A DNA stretch of 64,000 nucleotides from Phyllostachys edulis (lineage: Eukaryota; Streptophyta; Magnoliopsida; Poales; Poaceae), in NCBI GenBank assembly GCA_036346405.1, contig CM070561.1, positions 6,450,834 to 6,514,833 on the forward strand. Reading direction: 5' to 3'. Within the stretch, counting starts at the first letter, position 1, and every line of letters begins with the position of its first letter. The notes beneath the pieces were generated by a model. That model worked only from the letters and a program-made list of their open reading frames with translations. It was not told where the DNA came from and made no database searches. Below, piece by piece: positions 9,632 through 23,100 of this stretch. Made by a program: the position numbers and the translations under genes.

Positions 9632-11872
9632 ATGCCACTGCGGCGGCTGCAGATCCCCTGCCCCGCGCGCCCCACGGCGCCGCGGTTGAAGTTTACCACT
9701 CTCTCCTCCGTTGCCGCCCACCACCCGTTCGGCAGAATCCCCCACCCACGCGCCACGCCTCTCGCCTCCCTCCTGGCCCGCCACCCCATCTCCCCCATCG
9801 CGTTTTCGGCCGCCGTCGCGTCGTCCTCGCCCGCCTCCCTCCCCGCGCTCCACGCCCTCGCCATCGCCTCCGGCCTCGACGCCTTCGCCGCCGTGTCCAA
9901 CTCCCTCGCCGGCCGCTACGCCAAGACCGGCTCCTTCCCCTCGGCCGCTAGGGTATTCGCCACCGCCCGGGCCCGGGATGTCAGCTCCTACAACACCATG
10001 CTCTCCGCATTCCCCGACGTCGCCGAGGGGCTCGCGTTCGCGTCGTGGATGCTCCGCTCCGGCGCCGCTCGGCCCGACGCCGTCACATTCACCGTCGCGC
10101 TCTCGCTCGCCGCCGGCCGGAGGGAGGACGGCCTCGTGCGGCAGCTGCACGCGCTGTCGTCGCGGGCCGGGCTCACCGCCGACGTGTTCGTCGGCAACGC
10201 GCTCGTCACGGCGTACTCCCGAGGAGGGTTCCTCGATGCGGCCAGGAGGGTGTTCGAGGAGATGCCGGCGCGGGACCTCGTTTCCTGGAACGCGTTGATC
10301 TGCGGGCTCGCGCAAGACGGCGACTGCTCGGCGGAGGTGATCCGGGTGTTCCTTGGGATGCTCAAGGACGGCGCCGTCCGGCCTGACCGGATATCTGTGT
10401 GCAGCGTGATCCCGGCATGTGGCGGCGAGGGGAAGCTCGAGCTTGGCCGGCAAGTCCACGGCTTTGCGGTGAAGCTGGGCGTCGAGGGGCACGTCTCCAT
10501 CGGCAATGTGCTCGTCGCAATGTACTACAAGTGCGGCACAGCCAACTGCGGCCGGAAGCTCTTCGAGACCATGAGCGAGCGCGACGTCATCTCATGGACC
10601 ACGGTCATTTCAATGGACAGGGAGGACGCCATTCCACTGTTCAATGGCATGAGGCGGGAGGGGGTGTCACCGAACGAGGTCACCTTCGTGGCGTTGATGT
10701 CGGCGCTGCCGGCAGACTGCCCGGCGAGGGAAGGGCAGATGATTCACACGGTGTGCCTCAAGACCGGCTTGTCTGACGAAGTGGCCGTGTCGAACAGCCT
10801 CATCACCATGTACGCCAAGGTGCGGCGCATGGGCGATGCGAGGATGGTCTTTGATCTCACGCCACACCGGGAGATCATCGCTTGGAACGCTCTGGTCTCA
10901 GGTTACGCGCAGAATAAGCAGTGCAATGAGGCTCTCGAGGTCTTCTCGTCGATGGTTAAGTGCTTGAAACCGAACGAGACCACGTTTGCAAGCGTCCTCA
11001 GTGCGGTGACTGCAGTCGAGACAGTGTCGATGGCTTACGGCCAGACGTATCACTGCCAGACTCTGAAGCTGGGGCTCAGCGCCAGTGAGTACGTCTCCGG
11101 TGCTCTCATCGACATGTACGCGAAGCGAGGCAGCTTGGAGGAGTCCCGAAAGGCGTTCGACGAGACAGTCCACCGGAGCCTCATCGCCTGGACGGCGACA
11201 ATCTCCGCGAACGCGAAGCACGGGAACTACGACGCCGTTATGAGCCTCTTCAACCACATGGTACGCTCCGGCGTTGCTCCAGACGGTGTCGTGCTCCTCT
11301 CCGTCCTGACGGCCTGCCGCTACAAAGGGATGGTCCACGCTGGCAGGGGCATCTTCGACTCAATGGCCGCCGAGCACCGCTTCGAGCTGTGGCCGGAGCA
11401 CTACGCGTGCGTCGTCGACATGTTAGGCCGGGCAGGGAGGCTGGAGGAGGCCGAGGAACTCATGCTGCAGATGCCGTCCGGACCGAGCATCTCAGCTCTG
11501 CAGAGCCTGCTGGGAGCCTGCAGGATCCACGGCAATGCGGATATCGGCGAGAGGGTCGCCGTCGTCCTGACGGAGACGGAACCGACGGAGTCCGGCGCGT
11601 ACGTGCTGCTGTCGAACATCTACGCCGAGAAGGGGGACTGGAGAGGCGTCGCCAAGGTGAGGAGGCAGATGCGGGACAGGGGCGTCAAGAAGGAGATCGG
11701 GTTCAGTTGGGTGGACGCCGGCGCTGGCGAGTCCCAGCATTTGCACAAGTTTTCGTCCGATGACACGACGCATCCGCTCACGGAAGAGATATACAGAGTG
11801 GCTGAGGGGCTGGGCTGGGAGATGAAATTTTTGAAGAACTCTTTGCACGTGGAAATGGAAAGCATTATCTGA
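9632..11872 (+). CDS. E-type pentatricopeptide repeat protein, At4g32430-like, predicted organellar
   Basis: An intronless 746-aa frame starting at the first in-frame ATG (MPLRRLQIPCPARP) and ending TGA. Upstream codons are open but hold only a non-ATG start. The Arg/Pro-rich N-terminus without acids suggests a mitochondrial or plastid transit peptide. PPR motifs of the PLS type fill about residues 90-610, with recurring words such as NALVTAYSRGG, DLVSWNALI and SALIDMYAKRG. An E domain (about 612-735) follows, with YVLLSNIYAEKGDW and EIGFSWVD. There is no DYW deaminase domain, so a partner deaminase would be needed for editing. Such proteins bind organelle transcripts and specify C-to-U editing sites. 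Order and wording match Arabidopsis At4g32430, which I recall as the mitochondrial editing factor GRS1; the orthology is inference. High GC, as usual for such grass genes, and no disruptions. Confidence 0.92.
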   Translation: MPLRRLQIPCPARPTAPRLKFTTLSSVAAHHPFGRIPHPRATPLASLLARHPISPIAFSAAVASSSPASLPALHALAIASGLDAFAAVSNSLAGRYAKTGSFPSAARVFATARARDVSSYNTMLSAFPDVAEGLAFASWMLRSGAARPDAVTFTVALSLAAGRREDGLVRQLHALSSRAGLTADVFVGNALVTAYSRGGFLDAARRVFEEMPARDLVSWNALICGLAQDGDCSAEVIRVFLGMLKDGAVRPDRISVCSVIPACGGEGKLELGRQVHGFAVKLGVEGHVSIGNVLVAMYYKCGTANCGRKLFETMSERDVISWTTVISMDREDAIPLFNGMRREGVSPNEVTFVALMSALPADCPAREGQMIHTVCLKTGLSDEVAVSNSLITMYAKVRRMGDARMVFDLTPHREIIAWNALVSGYAQNKQCNEALEVFSSMVKCLKPNETTFASVLSAVTAVETVSMAYGQTYHCQTLKLGLSASEYVSGALIDMYAKRGSLEESRKAFDETVHRSLIAWTATISANAKHGNYDAVMSLFNHMVRSGVAPDGVVLLSVLTACRYKGMVHAGRGIFDSMAAEHRFELWPEHYACVVDMLGRAGRLEEAEELMLQMPSGPSISALQSLLGACRIHGNADIGERVAVVLTETEPTESGAYVLLSNIYAEKGDWRGVAKVRRQMRDRGVKKEIGFSWVDAGAGESQHLHKFSSDDTTHPLTEEIYRVAEGLGWEMKFLKNSLHVEMESII

Positions 11873-12816
11873 TGTCTCAATTTCAAAATTGTTTGGGTTT
11901 GTTCATAGGAGTTTGCCGCACAAAGGTCTTCCTGTGCTGAATGAGCATCAGCATAACTAGCATAAGAGGATACATAATTTTTTTAAAAAAAAACAGCAAT
12001 TAGTATCACTTTACTCAACTGAAATGAAAGTCGTGCTACAACCAGTACAGAACACACAAGACTTATTTTGCATTCTGCAACACATTTTCGGTCCAGATTA
12101 GTTCTATCATATCTTACACAACTGTGAAACTGGCAAAAATTTGCAAGAAGAATAATGACTAAAAACGTGGAACTTGGCAGAATCAATGGTGTCGCACGTG
12201 TACCAGCACGTAAGAAGAAATGTTTCAACCTTTAGGGTATATACATGTACATGTGCCGGTGACAGTCGTGGTATTGATAATCAAGAAACGGATTAGCCTA
12301 ATGTACATGAAAATCTTTGTACAATGTTCATACACAGGTGATGGTCCAAGTAATTTCTTCTTTGAAACCTGAAAAGGAAAAGGCACCATCACTGCATCAG
12401 TGAAAGTACTTCTAGTAGAACTACAAAATTATTATCTCTTTATTTTCATCGCATTTCAGAAGCTGCCATCTGTACCGTGGCAGTTCCTGGTAAGTGAAGG
12501 TGATTAATGCCATGTAACTCATACGGGACCAGTGGCAATGTCTAGTATACTACTACATTTTAAAGTCGTACTAACTACACTATAGATCTTTTCAAATAGG
12601 CAAACAGAACAAATTTGAGCTTGTTTCAGAATTATGAATTACACAACAGAAGCGAAAAAATTACAAATGTTTTAAAACAAAGGTAGATACTTCAGAATAT
12701 GTAATTACGAATTTAAGTTTAGCATGTCCTTGAAGTAAAAAAAATGCAAAACAAAAATCAACAATGAAGTTAGCTATAATATTAAACATAGCTAGTACCA
12801 CTCTTGATAGAATTAA
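11873..12816. other. PPR 3' flank and intergenic DNA
   Basis: Contains the 3' untranslated region of the PPR gene and AT-rich sequence. It may also hold spliced 3' parts of the minus-strand CW gene. No coding feature is recognised. Confidence 0.5.
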
Positions 12817-13049
12817 GGATGTGTTTGGTTGGTGGGATGGAGTTGAATGGGATGGAATGGTCTTATACCATGTGGTTTCATTGTTTTGGGTGAATGAGAT
12901 GGTTCAACGTCTAGAGAGAATATTTCATAAATTTATATCCCACCATCTAGGATTGGATGGTTTCATTCAATCAACCAAACACATAGATGACTTTTTTCTT
13001 GAACCAACCTCATACCTGTACCACTTGGTACAAGTAACCAAACACACCA
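12817..13049. mobile_element. Tourist-like MITE
   Basis: A 233-bp AT-rich element with imperfect terminal inverted repeats (GGATGTGTTTGGTTGG at the left, CCAAACACACCA at the right) and a TAA on each side (12814-12816, 13050-13052). A 3-bp TAA/TTA duplication is typical of PIF/Harbinger-derived Tourist MITEs. It has no coding content. The short duplication makes the class tentative. Confidence 0.6.
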
Positions 13050-13577
13050 TAAGTCAATTGGCTGCATGCATATATAGTATGCTTCTAAAGAAAACATGTC
13101 ACTGTAAACGAGTAGCAAGCATTTCAGAAAGTAGAAGCAGGGTTTTGTTCTATTCTGATTTTCAGTGACAGTGACGTAACAAATTGTTTATATATTGGAC
13201 AAGGCCACAAGGGACCCTATCTGTGAATATGTCATCATGAGTTAGTATCAGTGAATGCTCTTACTGGTCATTTTTCACATCTCTAAAATACCAAGAGACC
13301 TATTCATTCAAGAAGTCATTTCATTTCACACTATTTTAAAGCACTAGCAAACATGGATATGTGCAGCACAATTAATGAACAAAATTTTAGTAAAGGTAGG
13401 TACCTGCTTGAACTTTATCCAGAAGACATGGCATTACGGCAAGACCAAAAAGAAACACCACTAGCTGATTTCTTGGTTAGCACAATTAATTGACATTGCT
13501 GTCCTCTCCTCTGCTCAAGAATCAAGATTACATAAACATTAGGGAGTAGCAAGAATGTATTTAACTTTAATCTGTGC

Positions 13578-13868
13578 TTAACTGAAACATACCATCAAAA
13601 TTGTTAAGTGGCAACACATCATCTTGTACTGCTCAAAGGAAAATATGGTAAGACTCTTCGCCCATAAGTCAGCTCCGTGGCGAACAACATAATTTACAGC
13701 ATGTAGAAAAGAGAATGTTTGATAAGGAGCCGTTTTCCAGGTAACATTGTGCATTACGCTATCAAGTGCAGTCTGTGAAGAGCAGCTTTCATTGTCCAAA
13801 CTATCACAATGTTGAGCAGTGCAAAGCTCATCTTCAGCTGCCTCCCTCATCCAACTAGATGCTATCAA
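13578..13868 (-). other. Possible spliced exon downstream of the CW gene, product unknown
   Basis: A 96-codon open stretch on the minus strand begins after an AG acceptor-like site (ATGCATAG) and runs to a GTATGT donor-like site near 13600. It has coding-like composition (SVMHNVTWKTAPYQTFSF). It follows the stop codon of the CW gene on the same strand, so it may be a spliced 3' untranslated exon, an exon of an alternative transcript, or part of a separate small gene. I do not recognise the peptide. The (GA)n at 13906-13921 lies just upstream. Confidence 0.3.
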
Positions 13869-13905
13869 CTATGCATAAGAATGGAACGCTGCCAAAATAA
13901 TTAAA

Positions 13906-13921
13906 GAGAGAGAGAGAGAGA
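13906..13921. repeat. (GA)n microsatellite
   Basis: Eight GA units. Confidence 0.9.
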
Positions 13922-14108
13922 AGAATCTCAAAATGACTTCCTGTACAAATTAACCAGCACACCTAAATGAGAAGACCAATGCATTTTGCACTGTTGAACT
14001 TATAAACTAAATGCTACCAGCATGTTGGCGACAGAGTGAGTTTGAACTTGGAATGCTCATCCAACAGCACCTATTTAAGGGATGTCATTTTCTGGGATTC
14101 TGAACATG

Positions 14109-17100
14109 TCAGCAGCTGATAGACTCCATTGAAAGCCGCACAAGTCTGAGTAGATCATTCACTCTTCGGAAGTTAAAATCCAGAACTGCTCTTACTGAAG
14201 AAAGGCCATCTATTCCCTTTTCGTGGTCACCAGCAGCAGAAGAAATTGCCATCTGTGATTTCCGAGTTGCATCGAAGGCACAATTGACATCGTTTGTCTG
14301 AGAAAAACCAACAACGGAACGTCAGATCCAAAATCTCATTGATGAACCATAATGCACGGAAAGTAGCATTGTGTTAATTTATGGAGTAAATATCACTAAA
14401 CCACAGGTTTTGGGGCAGTTGTATCTCAAAACCCCAGGTTTTGTAAATTGTATCAGTTAACCCCAGATTTTGTAGATTTAGATCGGGCTTAGGAATCACA
14501 AGCAGCAATATCCGAGGATTAGGATTATTCTGACGACGGTGGTAAACCATAACCCGGTAGTAGATGCATTGTAACTACAATTCAATCCTAAACCTGATCT
14601 AAATCTACAAAACACAGGGTTAATCGATACAATTTACAAAACACAGGGTTTTGAGATACAACTGCCCCAAAACCTGTGGTTTAGTGATATTTACTCTAAT
14701 TTATGAGGTGTTTGATTTTAGGAATGGATTAATCATGGGATCCTCCGATCCTAATTCTAAACCTAACCTTCTTGTTTGGTTAACCTTTCTGTTTGGTTTG
14801 AGGAATGTATTAAGTTGGTTCATCACCATACCATTCCACCAATACCAACTGAATATGAGGAATAATGTCATGACACAAAAATCATTGGATGCCCCATGCA
14901 ATGATGGAGCAACTCCTTCCTCAAGCCAAACAAGACACTAACTCTTCCCAGGACACAGCTGACAGTTCACCTTAAAGCAGAGCCAGTTGCTTATGATTGC
15001 CAAAATCTATCCAATTTGCTAATTTATTAACTTTTCCCAAAGCTGTAGGTTGCAAGATTAGCAGCCTACAGCACAAAATATTCTAAGAAACCTGCTTGAT
15101 ACAACTCAACTGGAAGTATATCTGACTAACAAAGTTAAGACTGGAAGTTTAAATTGGTTATGATCCAATTGAGACCAACCACAAGGTCCAACTGCCATCA
15201 CAACTGCCATGCTGCAACAGGTACTGTCACACAAAACGTCACCAATTTCCCTCAAAAAAGTCACCATTAAAAATCTCTAACCAATTGTTCTACTTCCTGG
15301 TCAACAAAGAAAATAATAAAAATTTAAGGCCATTTCTGATTCAAATGCGTCGATTTCGGTTTGCTAAGAATCCAGCATAACATATTATTGGCCACCAATA
15401 TCTAAACCAAAAAAACTAACAAATCATAATTAGCAGGAATGCTACAAAATCAGTTGACAATTCATTTCCAACCAATGAACATGGTTATGCAGTATAAGTT
15501 CGAGTCCATTAATGATACACCAGATATGTTCCACTGTAGAAAGCACTATCCTATTTAAGTCTCAGACCCTTGAGAAAAAGCCATCAAGGCCTAGAAACAC
15601 AATGAATATAGAATGAACAGCTGATTGGGAATACCATACTAATGATTTTTTTTCTTATTACATAGTCAACAGATTATGAACTCATCCTATAATTCAACCA
15701 TAAAAAAGGGACTTCATAAATGAGAACTTTTTTGAACTGCCAATCGGGATATTCAAGAACTTACATAGGCTAGTAACCTCATCAAGTGTGGTTGATTCCG
15801 AACAGCTAGTAACAAATGGTTCCCAGCAACTTGGGGTGAATTAGCATCCTTGCTTGAAGGGGCCTTAGATAATCCATTGTTATTTAAATTATCAATGTCT
15901 GAGGCAGAAGATGATGGTGATTCACCTACAAAAGTAACAATTAGGAGTAAGCAAATAAGCTCCAGGGAAGAAAGAGGCACGATATGTTAGCACCTAGGAA
16001 AGATGCAGTTATATCAAAAACCAGCAATGTGAGGGTATTGGATATGACTTAATGGTAGAGCACCACCAGGTTAACTTCAGCTCTGTTTCTCACTCTCTAT
16101 AACTAGATATAACATATTTCAAGTTAAATTTTGAGTATAACAATCAAATAATTGCATGATGCTTATAGAAGAATGAGCTTCTGAAGAATCACACAGAACA
16201 AAATTAGCAGAAATACAATGCTAATTCGAATACAATACATGTGTTCGAAATCTTGTGTTTAAATGATAGCAGTGCCATCTCAGACAATAAATCCATTAAT
16301 AGTGTATGCTGGCCAATACGTGTATCTCAATTTAGATACAAGATGACTCATAATCATGAATAAATAATATCTACTTTTCTAGTACCTGCATAGCAGGGGT
16401 GGTCCCTCTTAGGTTCATGGGTGTTCAGCTGAACACCCATTAATTTTTGCAAAAAAATCCACAGTATAGTATGTGTATTACATATATAATAAAATATACT
16501 CTTAATTAGGCCAACCAGACCACAACTTCCCCTCAGCACATCAAACCACATCTCCCTCCGATACCCCACAACCTCAAACTGACCCATGTGATGCCCGGCC
16601 CATGGTCACACCCTTTGGGCATTGGACCATTCGACCCAACCACAACAAGGTCATTTCCCCTCATCTCTCTCTCTCTCTAACCCTAACAATCAACAAACAA
16701 CAACCGACTCTCACATCTCTCCCTCTTTCTTGACACGGCAGGCTACCACGATGCCAAAGCGCGGCGGACATCTTTGCTGCAGATGTCATCTTCTGGCCGG
16801 AGGAGCAGTCGGCCACGGCAAGCAAGCCGTTATAGTTAGGCCGCCGAGCAATGGAGTCGATAAAGTCGACAGGAGCCATGTGGGTTTGCGGCCAACGGCG
16901 ACGACCCGGCAGCTCCCGGCAAGAAGGTTGCAGTACCTAAATTCTCAACAGCGTAGATGTGGGTTCAATCCGAATTACCATATCCTCAACTCCCAAACCA
17001 GCAAAGAGCAAACCCAAAAGCCCAAATCAGCAATTTTATTTGTGTTAGTTTGAATTGTGATTGGTAAATCTTGTCTTTTTTGTGAAATGTAGATCTCAGA

Positions 17101-20100
17101 GCTTCAAAAAAAAAATGAAGAAGTTTATCGATTTGAAAGGCACGAAGGAAAATCGAGTTAAAATGTAATTTTTCTTGATTATTTTGTAATTTTACTAAAT
17201 TATTTGAGATGTCATTAGTACGAATAATTTCTAGTGTGATTTTTACTATTATGCATATTTATGTTTTACATTGAACAATATTTTTGTAACTTTGAACACA
17301 CATTCTGGAAATCCTGGGTCCGCCACTACTGCATAACCACAGCAGTTGAATCTTGTATGCACGGTTTCATCATTTCAACCATGCTTAATTGGCAAATGAA
17401 CTGATGATATTCTAATGTTTGCATATGACTAAGATATTGGGTTCAAACTTTCAAGAAAATTAAATAATTTTATCAAGACCATTTAAACTATTTAAAATTC
17501 TACATCGCATGGTAGATTTGATAATACAAGTAATTTAAATTTCATCATTTAGATATCAAGTACCTGGTGTAGTCTGTACAACTGCCTGCAACACCTGTCG
17601 ATCCTTGCTTGCAGTAGGGTATTTGTAGTATGCAGCCTTGAGATAAGCTACTTCAACACATTTATATGCTAAAGCAGCAGCAGCCATCTTCTGGCACTTT
17701 TCATATGCATGACCAACAAAGCTGGCAATCAAATGAATACAATTAATTGTGGTGACCAAATTTGAGCACTGTTCTCCTAAAAAAAGAGCACTGTTACACA
17801 AAATCACAAGTCCACAACTACTGATCATAATTTGAGCAATCCAATTGGCTATAGTATACTAATCAATTTTGTAGTACAAATATAGCTGTTACATAAAGAG
17901 TGCTGTGAATACCGTCAGGCTAACCTAGTGATCATACTACCCAATCCAAGTCAGGCCATGCAGAAGGCACTACCATCCAATTTACAACCTGGGGAGACAT
18001 GCTCCCCAGTGTTTATTCATAATGCATGCTGGTTCTTCATGCACTGTATTTGTAAGGATGACAAAAACATAGTCCAGGAGAGGACTGCAACTCAAAAGAA
18101 GATCTAAATATATGGCAGAATGTACAGTGTCACAAACGGTGCCATCAACCAGTCATGATGCTATTTGCTAAACAAACATTTACATTTGCATGAGGTCAAG
18201 AACAAAGAGCGCATTTTAACCTAAAGGATAAAGCTTCCTTTTTCCACATAAATGAAATAGTCTGGCACATGGAACAATGTATCATATATATTAGTGTAGC
18301 TTACTTGCAGAGTTTTGCGGTATCAGAATACAGGTTCTGAGCTGCATCCCCTTGTTTCAAACCATCAATAGGTTCCAAAAGTGACGCTACATGCAAATAT
18401 TTTAAGGCTGCCTCAAAGTAAAGTCTTATACTTTCAAGTTCTTTTCCTTCTTCCTGCAGAGAAAGTTGGTGAGAACCTTACACAACAAAAGTTAGCATAT
18501 AGATATGAGCATGACATGAACATCCACGAGAGAAACTAAGGTGAACAACCTTCAAACGATTAGCCTTGTGCTTTAAATCTCGGGCTTCTTTGAGAGCATA
18601 TGCAGTTGAATTACCATCCTTCCTAACTGGGCTGGAAGTGTCTGCAGGATTAGAAATTGCTTGTTTTGCAAGACCATGTTGCCCTCCATTTTCAACATTG
18701 CACCGCCTTAACGGTGGTGTCAATTTTGATGCATTAGATTTGACTGGAGTGGAGTGGGATTCCAGTTTGCTTTCTTTCAGAGGTGAGGGGTCCATTTGGG
18801 GCTTGAGTTTCTGCGTATCTTGCTTGTTGCTCTTGGGATATGATTTCTCTTTTCCAGATGGCACCTCTGGTTGAGGATTTACATCTGGAGGGTAATGAAT
18901 TGATCCATTTCTGCCTTGGAGGGAAGATGCATTTTTCTTATTTTCATGCACAATCGAATCGCCTTTAGTATCCAGGACTACCGTCCTAGGTTGCATTGAC
19001 GAGCCATCAGTATGCAAGCTATTTTTATCACCAGAATGTATGCGGTCATAGCCTCTAGCAACACTGGAGCCTTTCACAGAGGAATCCTTTCTCCCAGATG
19101 CATGCTGCAGATCATCATCCAATCCCCTTTCCAAAGAAATCCCATCAGAGGCATGGCCTTGAGTTAACTGAACAAGTTCATCATCTTTATCAGAATTTCC
19201 TTGCGAAGAACCATGCAAGACAGGTTCACTAGCAAGCAGATTCTCCTGGGACTTCCTAGCATGCCGAACATTGTCTACTATGGCAACTTCAGTATTTAGA
19301 TACTTTACCAAGCTCAGCGTGGTGCTTGAATTGGCATTCAGAGATCCATCCTTTCCCAATATTCTGTTATGGGAGAACTTGTCGATGTTAGAGTTTCTCG
19401 GTGGTGATGAAGAAACAGACTCGATTGGCGAAGTCTTTGCAACTTGAGAGTTTTGTTTCTTTTTCTGTGGGTCTGAAGCCTTTGAAGAACTTGAAGTTAT
19501 AGCTGTAGTCTGAAAGTAGGCCACATCACTAAAAGCAGGTTCAGCCAAGTCCAAAGCCTGTTCAGAAGGTCGATTTTCTAATAGTTCAGGCGGACCTCTT
19601 TTACCAGCAAAAGGTGTGCTATCCTCAACTAGCTCATTGTTTAGATGCCCCCCATTATGAGACAAAATCTGATTGGAATGCACAACTTTTACTGATTTGG
19701 AATCCGCCGATGAAAACAGTTCTTCAGTCTTCGTTAACTTTGACTTTGTTTCCTTTAAGTTCTGATCCTTATAAGTTTCCTTGGGAGCGGAGCTGTGGTT
19801 CAATGTAGTTCCTTTGCTCACCTGAGCTGTTGAATTGTGCTGACTCGCCTCCCATTCCTTCACTATCCTCTTCTTACTAGACAAATCTGATCTTTGTACA
19901 TCTGAGGGGTAAAAATGTTCCTTGTTCTCGTCTTCAGGAAGAACTATATCCTCATCCTTAGCTCTCTTGGATTTCTCCAAAGGATTATACCTCAAAATGT
20001 GTTTTTGCTTTGATGAAGAAACATCATTCCTTTCACCAGAACTCTTTAAGGTCGTTGCCTTTGCAGGCAGAATGTCTCCACTAGCTAAATCACATCCAGG

Positions 20101-23100
20101 GTTCCGATCTCTGCCAGAATGATGCCGCTCCTCCTTTTTAATTTTCTTAGAAGTTTTGTATTCATCATGATCCATCTCTCTCTTGCTTTTTATTTTTGAA
20201 TGCTTCTTGGATCTTTCCACAAGATTTCCTGTGTTTGAATAAGGAAGTATGTCAGCAAAGAATGTAAATAATTGATACAACATATAGTGAAAAAATACAC
20301 GAAGATAGTGCATCATATAGAACTGAAATAATAGAAGGAAGAATGATAACAGAATCTCCATCAGAATAGCTACCATGATTCTTGCTCTTGGACCTTTTCT
20401 TTTCAGTGAAAAGGTCAACTGATTTGCTCACAGAACCTCTCTCGATTGGATACTGGTTACCATCAGCAGTACTTTTACTTCTAGTAGGCGCATGTTGGTT
20501 GCTCATTGGATAAACTGAAGCTAGTGTTGGGTGAGAACCATCAACCAAACCATTTCCATCACTCAGAGCATTTTTCCTTTTCCTACTCTGTTCAACATGT
20601 CCATTTACATTGAAAGCGCTGGCTGTTGCTAGCCCCGCAGAAGCAACATGAGGATGACCAACTGAAGGAATACCATTTGCAGGGGCTGGAATGACATATA
20701 GTGCATTCAGAGCATTTACAGTCTCGTCCTCACTAACGTCGCACCTATTCATCCCAGGTCTGCAAAAGTTTCAAATTATAGCTTTTCAGCAAGGAACAAA
20801 CAGTATTCATCAGCTTATGAACATGGAGAAATATAATATTGTTCATGTATTGTAAGATATCACCTGATTGACAAGTTCAAGATAGCACAAAATAGCATAA
20901 ACTACAACCTGAACAATTTAATTTAAACTGCAACCTAAACAGTGTAAGTGTAATATAGTAAGGCACAAAAAACCCATCCAATAAGATCCATATAAATTCC
21001 AATCCTAAAATTTATCAGAATGCAGCTGCTCCATAAAAAAAAATATTGTTTGTGTTTAGGTTGAACGGAAACAAAATTTGGCATCTAATACAAGTGTAGT
21101 TGTTTAAAAGCAGTCAAACCAAACAGCTACTGATACACACGTTGAGAGAAAGAAGTAAGAAAAGAGGCAGCAAGACAAACAGGGCTGAAGATAAATAAAC
21201 AAGAACACACAAAAAAAAACACATTGTATGTATGAACTTGAACTTACAGCCACAGTTGCATGCTACATTTCCACTTCTTTGGAAGATTAGAAGGATTCAT
21301 CTCATATGGTAGGAGACGCCATCTCTGGCATATGTCACAGCATACCCAGTGTTCCTCTATCACGACTGGGGCAGGAGCTGCATTTGTAGTTGATACACTG
21401 GCTGATGGAGGTATATGCATCTTCTGATCCTCAGAACCTGTATGTCTATCATGCTTTACACTAGATGAAATCTCCATCTTTGATGTCCCAGGCATATCAG
21501 AATCCCTTTCATTGTCATTCTTCCAAGATTTTTCCTTTGGCCGCAACTCTCCCAAGCCACTTCCATTCTCCAATATATCCTGCTCCTTGCCGCCATAAGA
21601 TCCTTCAGGAAAGTTGTCCCTAACATCTCTATGTGATTTTGCTTTGGGTTTCTTCCCAGAATGGCTAGATCTGGATTGAGAATCATTTTTCCTCTCTTTA
21701 ACTGCAGCAGAAGAACGAACACCATTGTCATCCTCCAGGAAATCAGAATATGTTGAAGCATTCATCTTTTGTTCCCTCTGCATTCTTTTGACCTCACTCT
21801 TTGATTTATTTTCTCCATTCGTATCATAAAGTGAAGTTTCTTTACTAGAAACCTTTCCCATGCTCCTGCAAACAGCAGAAGCTCTTTCATTTGCAACCTT
21901 GTTACCTTCAAAATTAACTCCAGCGGCATAGCATTTACTCTCAGGTTTTATTTTTCTTTCTTGCTTCCTATCCAGCAGAAAGTTTTTGTCATTAGTTGTA
22001 TTCCTTTCTTCTAAAGTTGCCTCTGTCTTTTCTGTCTTGGGTTTCAGTTCCCCCTTTGCTGCTGAAAAATCCATTTCTGAACTGCCAGAACCACCGTTTT
22101 CTAAACATTCTGTCGCCTCTGCTTTGACAGTTTCAGCTTTGATTGTCATGAAGCCACTGTTGATTTCTTTCAATCGGGCATCTTTATTTCCTTCCAAGGT
22201 GTTTCCTGTTGGCTCCTCTTCAAATTGACTCTCATCCTTTGCCTCCATAGTTCTGGAATTAGACAGCAATGGTATGTTGAGAGCTTCCGATACGATCTTT
22301 TGACCAGCAGGTGTTTCTATATCAATCTCCGTTTTCATAACTGCACTAATATCATTTTTGTTTTTTGACCTCTTTGTATCTATGGATTTCTTTTTCTTAC
22401 CATCAGGTTTCATTTTCTTAGCCACATGGCCTTCATATGTTTCTTGTACATTTTCTATGTCCACAACTGTTTCCCATTTCTTTGATGAAGGCACAACCTT
22501 TTTTGTCAGTTGCAGAACATCACCATGCAGAGGGGATAACAAGAACCCTCCAGGAACTGAAAAGCATGTCATGATCTGTTCAATCATGTTTAGAGAATGA
22601 AAGCAGTTATTCACCCTTTGCACCATGCATAATGAAATATAAGTACAAAGAGCTAACACAGTGACCATGATGTAATTTACCTGAAGAATGGTCCGGGGAG
22701 ATTCCCGTCGCACATTGTTAACTTCCGGGGAGAGGCTCCCACAGCCATCAGGGCTATCCTCCATGGATGAAGATGAAGAAATGTTGAGGCCCAAATCACT
22801 GTAAATAGCTGTGTTATTTCCTGCCAAGACATTTTCAGAACCAACTTTAATCCGGACTTTAAATCTATTCTGGTCACTACATTTAGATGGTCCATACAAA
22901 GAATCATGAGTGCTAGAGCCCTTTTCAGCCTTTGTGCTTTGACAATTCTCCTTTTTACTTGAATTGCCCGAAAAAGGCACCACGGAACCATTATTCTGGG
23001 AAACAGATGGAACTGCCACAGCCGAAGGGTTCTGAGACATGCCCTACATTATAAAGCATTACATCATCAATGCCATGCGACTGCATGTTCATCAGAACGC

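Noticed and set aside
9593..10506. Long minus-strand and frame-shifted ORFs over the PPR gene
   Set aside because: They are shadows caused by the very high GC of the PPR gene. They have no domains and no matching splice structure.
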